NCBI RefSeq assembly: GCF_041102775.1
Contig: NZ_JBGCUO010000001.1
Coordinates: forward strand, 1,488,001 to 1,552,000
DNA: 64,000 bases
Direction of reading: 5' to 3'
Source of the DNA: Alcanivorax sp. REN37
GTDB lineage: Bacteria; Pseudomonadota; Gammaproteobacteria; Pseudomonadales; Alcanivoracaceae
This document shows, piece after piece, positions 17,953 through 26,497 of this stretch (within the stretch, counting starts at the first letter, position 1; every line of letters begins with the position of its first letter). The notes below the pieces were generated by a model. That model did not search any database and was not told the DNA's origin. It worked only from the letters and a program-made list of their open reading frames with translations. A program made the position numbers and the translations under genes.

Positions 17953-18919
17953 CCGTTCCACCCCGCCGGAATCACAAAAAGAGTGGCGCCTGATCGAAAA
18001 GCTGGTGCTGACGATGCAGGACGAGCAGCGCAAGCAGCGCCGTTGGAGCATCTTCTTCCGCTTTGCCACCCTCGGCTATTTGCTGTTGATGCTGGTGTTG
18101 TTCCTGCCGCTGCGGCTGGGCTTCAGCGGCGCGGCCGCGCCGACGCTGACGCCGCACGTGGCGTTGGTGGATCTGTCCGGCATGATCGCGCCGGGGGCTG
18201 AGGCCAATGCCGATGCACTGACCGGCGGGCTGCGCCGGGCGTTCGAGGCGGAGCATTCCAAGGCGGTGTTGCTGCGCATTAACAGTCCGGGCGGTTCGCC
18301 GGTGCAGTCCGGCTATGTTTACCGCGAGATTCAGCGTCTGCGTGATAAGCATCCGGATAAAAAGTTGTACGCAGTGATTACCGATCTGGGGGCGTCAGGC
18401 GCCTACTATATCGCGGCGGCGGCCGATGAAATTTACGTCGATCCAGCCTCTATCGTCGGCTCCATCGGCGTCATCATGGCCGGGTTCGGCTTCACCGAGG
18501 CGATGGACAAACTTGGCATCGAGCGCCGGGTGCAGACCGCTGGCGAGAGTAAGGCATTGCTGGATCCGTTCCAGCCGGTGCAAGAGGGTGACCGCGAGCA
18601 CTTCCAGCTGATGCTCGATGAGGTGCACGGTCAGTTCATCGACGCGGTGAAGCAGGGGCGCGGTGAGCGGCTGCAGAGCGACGGCCATCCGGAGCTGTTC
18701 TCCGGGCTGGTGTGGTCGGGCGCTAAAGCGGTGGAGTTGGGGCTAGCCGATGGCTTCGGCAGCGCCGGCAGTGTTGCCCGCGATGTGGTCGGTGTTGAAG
18801 AAGTGGTGGACTACACTGTCACCCCGAATCCGTTTGAGCGCCTGCTTGGCGGCTTCGGTGTGTCTGTCGGTCAGGGCTTGGGCCAGGCGCTCGGTCTGCA
18901 GGGGCCAGGTCTGCGCTGA
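17936..18919 (+). CDS. sppA: Signal peptide peptidase SppA (S49, short form)
   Basis: The 327-aa product is the single-domain form of SppA, a membrane serine protease that degrades cleaved signal peptides. One transmembrane helix lies at residues 39-63 with a basic cytoplasmic stretch before it (QRKQRR). The Ser/Lys dyad is visible: Ser154 in GASGAYYIA and Lys206 in GESKALLDPF. The region NSPGGSPVQSGY is the oxyanion loop. It overlaps the HAD gene upstream and is followed 2 bases later by an amidase lipoprotein gene, so the rluC-HAD-sppA-amidase genes probably form one operon. Confidence 0.93.
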   Translation: MDPHANRSTPPESQKEWRLIEKLVLTMQDEQRKQRRWSIFFRFATLGYLLLMLVLFLPLRLGFSGAAAPTLTPHVALVDLSGMIAPGAEANADALTGGLRRAFEAEHSKAVLLRINSPGGSPVQSGYVYREIQRLRDKHPDKKLYAVITDLGASGAYYIAAAADEIYVDPASIVGSIGVIMAGFGFTEAMDKLGIERRVQTAGESKALLDPFQPVQEGDREHFQLMLDEVHGQFIDAVKQGRGERLQSDGHPELFSGLVWSGAKAVELGLADGFGSAGSVARDVVGVEEVVDYTVTPNPFERLLGGFGVSVGQGLGQALGLQGPGLR

Positions 18920-18921
18920 TC

Positions 18922-19833
18922 ATGCGACGTGCCGCTGTCGTCCTGCTGCTTCTTATATTGTCAGTGGGCTGCCAAAGTCCGCCGTTGGAGCAGCGTGACG
19001 GCTACCGGGTCGATCATCGCCACGCGGCGACCGGGTTCGATCGCCGCGTGCGCTTCATCATCCTGCATTACACCCGGTCCGACACCGAGCGGGCATTGCG
19101 CACGCTCACTGGCCCTCAGGTCAGTGCTCATTATGTGGTGCCGCGCCAGGCTGATGACGGCGCGCCGCGGGTTTATCAGTTGCTGCCGGAAAGCGAGCGT
19201 GCGTGGCACGCCGGCAGCAGTGGCTGGGCCGGGCGTGAGCATCTCAATGACACCTCGATTGGCATCGAGATTGTTAACATCGGTCCGCTGGACACACCGC
19301 AAGGGCGGGTGTGGGAAGCCTATGGCGCCGGTCAGATGGCGGCGGTGGCGGCGCTAGTACGTGACCTGATGGCGCGCTACGAGATTCCGCCGGAACAAGT
19401 GCTGGCCCATGCGGATGTGGCGCCGTCGCGCAAGCTGGATCCCGGGCCGGCGTTCCCGTGGCAGTGGTTGGGGGAGCAGGGGTTGGCGGCGTGGCCGGAC
19501 GATGAGCATCTGGCTCATTATCGAGAGCGGTTCGAACAGCGCTGGCCCAGTGTCACGGCACTGCAGCAGGCGCTGCGCGATTACGGTTATCCGCTGCCGG
19601 TGTCCGGCGTGGCGGACCGCGCCACCTGCGACACCCTGCGTGCGTTCCAGATGCACTTTCATCCTGAGCACATCAGCGGTCAGCCAGACACCGAAACGCT
19701 GGCGCGGCTGTGGGCGTTGCTGGCCGAGTATCGGCCGGCGTTGTTGGCCGCCCGTAATGGGCAGTGGGATATCGGTCAGGCTTTGACGGTGTTGCCGGCT
19801 TGCCCGGTGGTGGTCACGCCGCCAAGCGGTTGA
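18922..19833 (+). CDS. N-acetylmuramoyl-L-alanine amidase lipoprotein (AmiD-like)
   Basis: The 303-aa product starts with a lipoprotein signal peptide (hydrophobic 5-15, lipobox SVGC with Cys17). An Amidase_2 domain follows with the zinc ligands His49 (ILHYT), His163 and Asp173 (AHADVAPSRKLDPG) and catalytic Glu116. Residues about 205-270 form a PG_binding_1 domain. The layout equals E. coli AmiD, an outer-membrane lipoprotein that cuts the lactyl-peptide bond in muropeptides. Gln18 after the lipidated Cys fits outer-membrane sorting. It lies directly after sppA and is convergent with maf. Confidence 0.88.
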   Translation: MRRAAVVLLLLILSVGCQSPPLEQRDGYRVDHRHAATGFDRRVRFIILHYTRSDTERALRTLTGPQVSAHYVVPRQADDGAPRVYQLLPESERAWHAGSSGWAGREHLNDTSIGIEIVNIGPLDTPQGRVWEAYGAGQMAAVAALVRDLMARYEIPPEQVLAHADVAPSRKLDPGPAFPWQWLGEQGLAAWPDDEHLAHYRERFEQRWPSVTALQQALRDYGYPLPVSGVADRATCDTLRAFQMHFHPEHISGQPDTETLARLWALLAEYRPALLAARNGQWDIGQALTVLPACPVVVTPPSG

Positions 19834-19836
19834 GCG

Positions 19837-20430
19837 TCACGGTAGCGCCACGCCCTCGGCTCGCAGCATGTCGCATAAGGCGATCAGCGGCAGTCCGATC
19901 AGGCTGTTGGGGTCGCGGCCTTCCATGGCGTCGAACAAGGTGATGCCGAGACCTTCGGATTTGAAACTGCCCGCGCAGTTGAGGGGCTGCTCGGCGGCCA
20001 CGTAGCGGCGGGCTTCGTGCTCGGTAAAGGCACGGAAGCGCACGCTGAAGTGTTCTACGACTGTCTGGCGCCGACCGCTATCGCTGTTGAGTAGGCACAG
20101 TCCGGTGTGAAACGTCACCGTAGTACCGCTGGATGCCATCAGTTGCGCCACGGCGGTGGTCGCATCGCCGGGCTTGCCGAGGATGGTGCCGGCGGCGGTC
20201 ACTGCCACTTGGTCCGAGCCAATGACGAAAGCCGGCGGAAATTGCTCCGCCACCGCATCCGCCTTGCCGCTGGCAAGGCGCAGCACCAGTGCATCGGCTG
20301 ACTCATCCGCCAAGCGCTGCTCGTCAATGTCGGGGCTGTGGCATTGGAAGGTCAGCTGCAGCCGCTCCAGCAGCTCGCGGCGAAACGGTGAGGAAGAGCC
20401 AAGAATCAAGGGCAAGTGCAACGCGCGCAT
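19837..20430 (-). CDS. yceF: Maf-family nucleotide pyrophosphatase (YceF type)
   Basis: The 197-aa product is a Maf/HAM1-type nucleoside triphosphate pyrophosphatase: N-terminal LILGSSSPFRRELLERL, then GSDQVAV, and FRAFTEHEARRYVAAEQPLN. E. coli YceF hydrolyses m7GTP and sits in the same yceF/yceD/rpmF neighbourhood, so house-cleaning of modified nucleotides is likely. ATG 20430 has GGAG well placed; the upstream ATG at 20466 adds 12 non-homologous residues. It diverges from yceD across 146 bases. Confidence 0.9.
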   Translation of the reverse strand: MRALHLPLILGSSSPFRRELLERLQLTFQCHSPDIDEQRLADESADALVLRLASGKADAVAEQFPPAFVIGSDQVAVTAAGTILGKPGDATTAVAQLMASSGTTVTFHTGLCLLNSDSGRRQTVVEHFSVRFRAFTEHEARRYVAAEQPLNCAGSFKSEGLGITLFDAMEGRDPNSLIGLPLIALCDMLRAEGVALP

Positions 20431-20538
20431 GGGCAACTCCGGCAGGTCGGCGTCGAAAAAACGCAAGTGTAACGCGACAGTTTTCAGCCGGCATCAAAAT
20501 AGCCTTGTTTCTCAATGTGTTGGCTTTTTTGACAGCCT

Positions 20539-20567
20539 TTGACAGCAGGGCAGGCGCGCCCTAGAAT
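20539..20567 (+). promoter_or_regulatory. Strong sigma-70 promoter of yceD-rpmF
   Basis: A perfect -35 TTGACA (20539-20544) is followed after exactly 17 bases by TAGAAT (20562-20567). The -10 box ends only 9 bases before the yceD ATG, so transcription should start at or within a few bases of that codon. A second TTGACA at 20529-20534 is too far from this -10 box to use it. Confidence 0.75.
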
Positions 20568-20576
20568 TGCGCGCTT

Positions 20577-21110
20577 ATGTTTTCAGGGCAATTGCCGCAC
20601 TACATCGAGCCGCGCAAGCTGGCTGATCAAGGCGGGAGCTTGAGTGGCGAGACCACGGTATCGGAGCTTCCCCGACTCAACGGAATTACGCTGAGTCCGG
20701 GTGAGCCGGTTCGTTACGACCTACGTTTCGCCCGTCAGGACGAGGAAAGCCTGCGTATCGTGGAAGGCACTATCACTGCAACGCTGTCGATGACTTGCCA
20801 GCGTTGCCTTGATGCGGTGGCTTACCCGGTGCAGGCGCGGGTATGTCTGGCGCTGGTGTTCAGCGAAGATGACATCCCGGCCTTGCCGGAGCGCTACGAT
20901 CCGTGGCTGATCACCGATGAACGTATGTCGCCGGTGCCGCTGCTGGAAGAAGAATTGCTGCTGGCACTGCCGCTTGTTGCCATGCATGAGCAATGCCCGA
21001 CGGACCTCCCGGACGTGCTGGTCACCGAAGATGAGGCGCCGGCGGCAACGAAAGCGGAAAACCCTTTTGCAATCTTGGCCAGCCTGAAAAACGGGCGCGG
21101 TCACGAATAA
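20577..21110 (+). CDS. yceD: 23S rRNA accumulation protein YceD (DUF177)
   Basis: The 177-aa product is full-length YceD: an N-terminal IEPRKLADQGGSLSGE, the CX2C of MTCQRCLDAVAYPV, and the C-terminal acidic tail with MHEQCPTDLPDV. In E. coli YceD supports 23S rRNA accumulation and is co-transcribed with rpmF, as here (18-base gap). ATG 20577 is the family start, yet the promoter -10 box lies 9 bases before it, so there is no room for a ribosome-binding site and translation would be leaderless. Confidence 0.93.
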   Translation: MFSGQLPHYIEPRKLADQGGSLSGETTVSELPRLNGITLSPGEPVRYDLRFARQDEESLRIVEGTITATLSMTCQRCLDAVAYPVQARVCLALVFSEDDIPALPERYDPWLITDERMSPVPLLEEELLLALPLVAMHEQCPTDLPDVLVTEDEAPAATKAENPFAILASLKNGRGHE

Positions 21111-21128
21111 GCCCCACAGGAGCGCACC

Positions 21129-21317
21129 ATGGCAGTTCAACAGAATCGGAAAACACGTTCCAAGCGTGACATGCGTCGCTCGCACGACGCTCTTTCGGCC
21201 CCGACCCTGACCGAAGACACCCAGACCGGCGAAGTGCACCGTCGTCACCACATTTCACCGGAAGGCATGTACCGCGGCCGTCAGGTGATCAAGCCGGCCG
21301 ACGCCGACGAGGAATAA
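21129..21317 (+). CDS. rpmF: 50S ribosomal protein L32
   Basis: The 62-aa product is typical bacterial L32 ([20 protein letters not shown], then [14 protein letters not shown]). It lacks the CX2C zinc pairs present in some L32 paralogues, as is normal for gammaproteobacteria. AGGAG precedes the ATG. It follows yceD by 18 bases, and a perfect terminator hairpin lies 37 bases after its stop. Confidence 0.98.
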   Translation: MAVQQNRKTRSKRDMRRSHDALSAPTLTEDTQTGEVHRRHHISPEGMYRGRQVIKPADADEE

Positions 21318-21354
21318 GTCGACCGCAGGTAATCCGGCGGTCACGCCAGGTTAC

Positions 21355-21384
21355 GAAAAACGGGAGCTGCGGCTCCCGTTTTTC
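21355..21384 (+). terminator. Terminator after rpmF
   Basis: A perfect 13-bp stem (21355-21367 with 21372-21384, core CGGGAGC / GCTCCCG) has A and T runs on both sides, so it could stop transcripts in both directions. It sits between rpmF and the genes leading to plsX. Confidence 0.85.
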
Positions 21385-21450
21385 GTTGTCAGTCTGTCCC
21401 CAAGCTCCTACCTTTAGCCCACCCTGAGCGGCGCGGGAGAAACCCACTCC

Positions 21451-21864
21451 ATGAGTTATCCCCTGATGGTGCTGTTGCCGCCGTCCGAGCGGCGGCCGGC
21501 CACTGATCCGAGCTGGCACCAGCGTATGGCTGCGGTGCAGGATGGCGGCGAGCCGGTGCCCGCCTTGGCCGCCTTGTTGGCCAGGCTGCGCCGGCTGTAT
21601 CCGCCGATTGCAGGTCCGCATTTCGATGCCGGTATTGCCGCCATGCTGTGTGCGGCACAGGAAGAAGAACGATTGACCGACTACTGTGTCGACAGCGACG
21701 CAGCCGTTTTGGGTTTTGCTTGGTCCTGCGCCGAGGCGGCGCGCCAGCGGCTGTGTGCGTTGGCGGCCGATCATGGGCTGGTGGTATTTGATCCCGGTGC
21801 CGAACCGGCGCGGCTGTACTGGCCGCCCGTCGACAGCGGGAATAGCGATGCGAAGGCGCACTGA
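21451..21864 (+). CDS. Hypothetical protein between rpmF and plsX
   Basis: The 137-aa product is not recognised with confidence. It has GGGAGA before ATG 21451 and ends 9 bases before plsX, and its codon use resembles its neighbours, so it is very likely a real gene. The predicted protein is soluble and helical with a Leu/Arg-rich middle (PALAALLARLRRLYPP) and ends in ALAADHGLVVFDP, a pattern seen in some small proteins of unknown role, including immunity-like ones. That similarity is only by eye. It is not part of the usual rpmF-plsX arrangement. Confidence 0.75.
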   Translation: MSYPLMVLLPPSERRPATDPSWHQRMAAVQDGGEPVPALAALLARLRRLYPPIAGPHFDAGIAAMLCAAQEEERLTDYCVDSDAAVLGFAWSCAEAARQRLCALAADHGLVVFDPGAEPARLYWPPVDSGNSDAKAH

Positions 21865-21873
21865 GGAGACTCC

Positions 21874-22893
21874 ATGGCCGATCTGACTTTGGCCGTAGAC
21901 GCAATGGGCGGCGACGCCGGCCTGCCGGTGACAGTGCCGGCGGTGAAGGCGCTGCTGGCCGAACATGCCGGTGTACGGATATTGATGGTGGGCCAGCCTG
22001 AACCGCTGGCCGAAGCCCTGGCCCAGCACCAGCTCAGCGACCACCCGCGCCTGCAGGTGGTGCCGGCCAATGATGTGGTGTTGATGGACGACCCGGTGGC
22101 GGTCGCGATGCGGGTCAAGAAAGACTCCTCGCTGCGGGTGGCGGTGAACCAGGTAAAAGAAGGCCGTGCTCAAGCCATGGTCAGCGCCGGCAACACCGGT
22201 GCACTGATGGCGGTCAGCCGCTTTGTGCTGAAAACGCTGCCGGGCATTGAACGCCCGGCGATCTGCACCGCAATTCCTACCCAAACCGGCCATTGCCACA
22301 TGCTTGATCTGGGCGCCAACGTCGATTCCGAGGCGGAGCATCTGCTGCAGTTCGCTCTGATGGGTTCGGCCCTGGCGCGAGCGTTGGGGCAGCCGCAGCC
22401 GCGGGTGGCACTGCTCAACATCGGCGAGGAAGACATCAAGGGCAACGAGCTGATCAAAGACGCCGCTCGCCAGTTGCAGGCCCATCCGCAACTGCATTAC
22501 ACCGGCTTCATTGAAGGTAACGGCATCTTTGCCGGCGAGGCGGATGTGGTGGTGTGTGACGGCTTTGTCGGCAACGTGGCGTTGAAAACCATGGAAGGCG
22601 TGGCCGGCATGTTCTCCCATGTGATCCGTGAGCAAATCAATCAGAGCTGGTGGCGCAAGTTGAGCGGGTTGGCGTCACTGCCGATCCTCAATGGCCTCAA
22701 GCAGCGGCTCGATCCGGAACGCTACAATGGCGCCTCGCTGGTGGGCCTCAATGGCGTGGTGGTGAAGAGCCACGGCGGCGCCGGCGAAAAAGGCTTCCTG
22801 TTTGCCCTGCGGGTGGCGCTGCAGGAGGCTGAGCGCAACGTGCCGGCGCTGATCCAGTCTGCCTTGGCGGCGTCATCGCCGGAAACCCCATAA
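21874..22893 (+). CDS. plsX: Phosphate acyltransferase PlsX
   Basis: The 339-aa product is full-length PlsX, which makes acyl-phosphate from acyl-ACP for the PlsY route of phospholipid synthesis at the membrane surface. Family blocks: LAVDAMGGDAGLPVTV at the start, AMVSAGNTGALMAVSRF, LDLGANVD and VVCDGFVGNVALKTMEG. GAGGAGA precedes the ATG. It begins 9 bases after the hypothetical gene and is followed by fabD at 82 bases. Confidence 0.97.
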   Translation: MADLTLAVDAMGGDAGLPVTVPAVKALLAEHAGVRILMVGQPEPLAEALAQHQLSDHPRLQVVPANDVVLMDDPVAVAMRVKKDSSLRVAVNQVKEGRAQAMVSAGNTGALMAVSRFVLKTLPGIERPAICTAIPTQTGHCHMLDLGANVDSEAEHLLQFALMGSALARALGQPQPRVALLNIGEEDIKGNELIKDAARQLQAHPQLHYTGFIEGNGIFAGEADVVVCDGFVGNVALKTMEGVAGMFSHVIREQINQSWWRKLSGLASLPILNGLKQRLDPERYNGASLVGLNGVVVKSHGGAGEKGFLFALRVALQEAERNVPALIQSALAASSPETP

Positions 22894-22975
22894 GAATTTG
22901 TTGCAACCGGCGCAGGCGCAGACTGGAGAGTCATTGCATAATGCGCCGCGCCCTGCAGTGACGGAGTAGATTTCG

Positions 22976-23905
22976 ATGACCAAGAGTGCATTCCTGTTCC
23001 CCGGCCAAGGTTCGCAGTCCGTGGGCATGCTGGCCGACTTCGCGGACGAAGCGGTGTTGCAGCACACTTTCAATGAAGCCTCCGGGGCCTTGGAGTACGA
23101 CCTCTGGGCGCTGGTGCAGAATGGGCCGGAGGCCGATCTCGGTCGCACCGACCGCACCCAGCCGGCGCTGTTGACCGCCGGTGTGGCACTGTGGCGACTG
23201 TGGCTGCACCGTGGGGGTCACCGCCCGCAATGGCTGGCGGGGCATAGCCTGGGCGAATACACCGCGCTGTGCTGTGCCGGTGCGCTGAGCCTTGGTGACG
23301 CGGTGCGACTGGTGGAGCGGCGCGGACAACTGATGCAGGCCGCGGTGGCCGAAGGGCAGGGCAGCATGGCCGCGATTCTCGGTCTGGATGATGATGCCGT
23401 GCGCGCTGCCTGTGCTGCCGCGGCTGACGGCGACGTGGTCGAGGCCGTCAACTTCAACGCGCCGGGCCAGGTAGTGATTGCCGGCAGTGCGGCGGCGGTC
23501 GCTCGCGCGGTGGACGCGTGCAAAGCGGCCGGTGCTAAACGCGCCATGCCGCTGTCAGTCAGCGTGCCGTCTCACTGTGCGCTAATGCATCCGGCTGCCG
23601 AGCAGTTGGCGCAGGTGTTGGAGGGTATCCGTCTTCATGCTCCGGAAATACCGGTGGTGAACAATGTCGATGTGGCGGTGGAAACCGATCCCGCACGCAT
23701 CAAAGATGCACTGGTGCGTCAGTTGTACGCGCCGGTGCGTTGGGTGGAAGTGGTGCAGAAGCTGGCCGCTGAAGGTGTCACCCGCGGTTATGAGTGCGGT
23801 CCGGGCAAAGTACTGGGCGGACTGGTGAAACGCATTGATCGGGCTGTCGAAGTGGTGGCCCTGGAAAACCGCGATACGCTGATGGCGGAAACGCCCAACG
23901 GCTGA
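22976..23905 (+). CDS. fabD: Malonyl-CoA:ACP transacylase FabD
   Basis: The 309-aa product loads malonyl groups onto ACP for fatty-acid elongation. It has FPGQGSQSVGM at the N-terminus, the nucleophile Ser91 in GHSLGEYTA and the partner His200 in VPSHCALM. It is followed after 21 bases by fabG, in the common plsX-fabD-fabG-acpP-fabF order. Confidence 0.97.
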   Translation: MTKSAFLFPGQGSQSVGMLADFADEAVLQHTFNEASGALEYDLWALVQNGPEADLGRTDRTQPALLTAGVALWRLWLHRGGHRPQWLAGHSLGEYTALCCAGALSLGDAVRLVERRGQLMQAAVAEGQGSMAAILGLDDDAVRAACAAAADGDVVEAVNFNAPGQVVIAGSAAAVARAVDACKAAGAKRAMPLSVSVPSHCALMHPAAEQLAQVLEGIRLHAPEIPVVNNVDVAVETDPARIKDALVRQLYAPVRWVEVVQKLAAEGVTRGYECGPGKVLGGLVKRIDRAVEVVALENRDTLMAETPNG

Positions 23906-23926
23906 GCGGTCGATTGAGGAGATGGC

Positions 23927-24676
23927 ATGACTGAGCAAAGCACGGCCCGTGTGGCCCTGGTCACTGGTGCGTCACGTGGTATTGGCCAGGCAATTGCTGC
24001 GGCGTTGGCCGACGCGGGTTTCGTAGTGGTCGGCACCGCCACCACCGAGGCCGGTGCCGCGCGTATCGGTGAAACGCTGGCAGCGGCCGGCAATGCCGGC
24101 GGCGGCGTGGTGATGAACGTAGCGGATGCCGATTCGGTCACCGCTGCCTTGGCTGAGATCCAGCAACGCTTCGGTACGCCACTGGTGCTGGTCAACAATG
24201 CCGGCATCACCCGCGACAACATCATGCTGCGCATGAAAGACGAGGAGTGGGATGAGGTGATCAACACCAACCTCAGCGCCCTGTTCCGTGTCACCCGCGC
24301 TTGCCTGAAAGGCATGACCCGGGCGCGCTGGGGCCGTGTCATCAACATCAGCTCGGTGGTGGGCGTGATGGGTAACCCGGGCCAGGCCAACTACGCCGCT
24401 GCCAAGGGTGGGGTGGAAGGGTTTAGCCGGGCCGTGGCGCGTGAGTTGGGTTCTCGGGCGATCACCGTTAACACCGTGGCGCCGGGTTTCATCCGCACCG
24501 ACATGACCGATGCGCTGCCAGAAGCCCAGCGTGAAGTGCTGTTGGGCAGTATTCCGCTGGCGCGTTTAGGTGAGGCCAGCGAGGTGGCCAGCGCGGTAGC
24601 TTGGCTCGCCTCGGACGGCGCCGCCTACGTCACCGGCACCACGGTGCACGTCAATGGCGGCATGTTTACCGGTTGA
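23927..24676 (+). CDS. fabG: 3-oxoacyl-ACP reductase FabG
   Basis: The 249-aa product is the NADPH-dependent reductase of the fatty-acid cycle. It has the SDR cofactor motif TGASRGIG (13-20), NNAG (90-93), and the catalytic Ser143, Tyr156 and Lys160 (QANYAAAKGG). GAGGAG precedes ATG 23927. Its position between fabD and acpP makes this the housekeeping FabG rather than one of the many SDR paralogues. Confidence 0.96.
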   Translation: MTEQSTARVALVTGASRGIGQAIAAALADAGFVVVGTATTEAGAARIGETLAAAGNAGGGVVMNVADADSVTAALAEIQQRFGTPLVLVNNAGITRDNIMLRMKDEEWDEVINTNLSALFRVTRACLKGMTRARWGRVINISSVVGVMGNPGQANYAAAKGGVEGFSRAVARELGSRAITVNTVAPGFIRTDMTDALPEAQREVLLGSIPLARLGEASEVASAVAWLASDGAAYVTGTTVHVNGGMFTG

Positions 24677-24770
24677 GCTTTTTGACTACAGCAAAGCTGT
24701 GGTTCCAGGTCTTTGAAATGCAAGGCGAATAATTCGCAACAAACGCACGTTCAGGGGCTGGGGGGATTGC

Positions 24771-24800
24771 TTGCATGGTCAAACAGCGTTCCCCTAGAAT
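24771..24800 (+). promoter_or_regulatory. Predicted promoter of acpP
   Basis: TTGCAT (24771-24776) and TAGAAT (24795-24800) are 18 bases apart in the 170-base gap between fabG and acpP. A separate acpP promoter is expected because ACP is needed in large excess over the enzymes. Confidence 0.55.
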
Positions 24801-24846
24801 AGCCGCCTGAGGTGCACTGACACCAAAACAGGAGAGAGTCAGGATC

Positions 24847-25083
24847 ATGAGCAGCATTGAAGAAAGAGTCGCCAAGATCATCATCGAACAGCTGGGTGTG
24901 AAGCCGGAAGACGTCAAGGCAGAAGCATCCTTCGTGGAAGACCTGGGCGCCGACTCGCTGGACACCGTGGAGCTGGTGATGGCTCTCGAAGAGGAATTCG
25001 AAACCGAAATTCCTGACGAGGAAGCCGAGAAGATCAGCACCGTGCAGGCTGCCATCGACTACGTGAAGCAACACGCTTCCTGA
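24847..25083 (+). CDS. acpP: Acyl carrier protein
   Basis: The 78-aa acidic product is ACP. The phosphopantetheine attachment Ser37 lies in the [17 protein letters not shown] block. It carries growing acyl chains for FabD, FabG, FabF and PlsX, all encoded next to it. AGGAGAG precedes the ATG. A strong terminator follows, so acpP can be made as a short abundant mRNA. Confidence 0.99.
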   Translation: MSSIEERVAKIIIEQLGVKPEDVKAEASFVEDLGADSLDTVELVMALEEEFETEIPDEEAEKISTVQAAIDYVKQHAS

Positions 25084-25107
25084 TCCGGCCCTTCTGCCAG
25101 ATCAACG

Positions 25108-25148
25108 AAAAACCGCAGGCTCACCAGCGTGGGCCTGCGGTTTTTTTT
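25108..25148 (+). terminator. Terminator after acpP
   Basis: A 13-bp stem (25108-25120 with 25133-25145, core CCGCAGGC / GCCTGCGG) with a 12-nt loop ends in eight T. It separates acpP from fabF, perhaps with partial read-through. Confidence 0.9.
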
Positions 25149-25258
25149 GTCCGGCGCGGGCGCCGGCGCTCATCAATTGACACAAAGTCGCGGCGGGGGC
25201 GGGACGCTTTTTGCGTATACTCGCGCGCCAGGCAAGATCCATCCTCGGAGGAAAGGCA

Positions 25259-26497
25259 GTGAGCAGACGTCGTGTTGTGGTGACCGGAATCGGGCTGTTG
25301 AGTCCGCTTGGAACAGATGTGGCCAGCACCTGGCAGCGTCTGGTGGCGGGCGAGAGCGGCATCGGCACCATTGACCATTTCGATACCGCTGGCTTGTCCA
25401 CCCAGATTGCTGGGCTGGTACCGCAGTTTGATCTGGATGCGTACTTCTCCTCCAAGGAAGCACGCAAGATGGATGTGTTCATCCAGTACGGCATGGTGGC
25501 CGGTATTCAGGCGATCCGCGACGCTGGCATTGCGGATGCCGGCATCGATCCGAGCCGCATTGGCGTGGCGGTGGGTTCCGGCATTGGTGGCCTCACCGGT
25601 ATCGAAGAAAACCACCGCAAAATGCTGGAAGGTGGTCCGCGCCGGGTATCGCCGTTCTTCGTGCCCGGCAACATCATCAATATGATTTCCGGCAACCTGT
25701 CGATCCAGTACGGCTTCACCGGCCCCAACTTCGCACTGGTCACCGCCTGCACCACCGGCGCCCACAGCATCGGTATCGCGGCCCAGCAGATCATGTACGG
25801 CAACGCCGAAGTGATGGTGGCCGGCGGTGCCGAGAAAGCCTCCAGCCCGTTGGGGATGTCCGGTTTTGCTGCGGCCAGAGCGCTGTCCACCCGCAACGAT
25901 GAACCGGGCCGTGCCAGCCGCCCGTGGGACCGCGATCGCGATGGTTTCGTACTGGCTGACGGTGCCGGCGTGGTGGTGCTGGAGGAATACGAGCACGCTC
26001 GCGCCCGTGGCGCGCAGATCTATGCGGAGCTGGTCGGCTTTGGCATGAGCGGTGACGCCTACCACATCACCGGCACGCCGCCGGACGGTGCCGGCGCGGC
26101 GCTGGCCATGCGCAACGCGCTGCGTGACGCCGCGCTCAATACCGACCAAGTGGGCTACATCAACGCCCACGGCACCTCGACCAAGATTGGCGACCTGGCC
26201 GAGCTGGCAGCGGTACGCCAGGTATTTGGCGAACAGGCCAATCAGTTGGCCATGAGTTCCACCAAGTCGATGACCGGCCATATGCTTGGGGCTGCGGGCG
26301 CCGCAGAAGCCATCTTCACCATGCTGGCGCTGCGTGATGGTGTGCTGCCACCGACCATCAACCTCGACAATCCGGATGAGGGCTGCGACCTGAACTTCGT
26401 CGCCCACACCGCCCAGCAGAAGCCGATCGAGTATGCGCTGTCTAACTCGTTCGGATTCGGCGGCACCAACAGCTCACTGCTGCTGCGCAAGGTCTGA
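25259..26497 (+). CDS. fabF: 3-oxoacyl-ACP synthase II FabF
   Basis: The 412-aa product is the condensing enzyme KAS II. The catalytic Cys164 ([11 protein letters not shown]), His304 (NAHGTSTK) and His341 (GHMLGAAGA) are all present. The start is GTG 25259 (encoding [10 protein letters not shown]), preceded by GGAGG at ideal distance; the frame is open to 25211 but without homology. FabF controls the C16/C18 balance in membranes. Its stop is followed directly by pabC. Confidence 0.97.
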   Translation: MSRRRVVVTGIGLLSPLGTDVASTWQRLVAGESGIGTIDHFDTAGLSTQIAGLVPQFDLDAYFSSKEARKMDVFIQYGMVAGIQAIRDAGIADAGIDPSRIGVAVGSGIGGLTGIEENHRKMLEGGPRRVSPFFVPGNIINMISGNLSIQYGFTGPNFALVTACTTGAHSIGIAAQQIMYGNAEVMVAGGAEKASSPLGMSGFAAARALSTRNDEPGRASRPWDRDRDGFVLADGAGVVVLEEYEHARARGAQIYAELVGFGMSGDAYHITGTPPDGAGAALAMRNALRDAALNTDQVGYINAHGTSTKIGDLAELAAVRQVFGEQANQLAMSSTKSMTGHMLGAAGAAEAIFTMLALRDGVLPPTINLDNPDEGCDLNFVAHTAQQKPIEYALSNSFGFGGTNSSLLLRKV

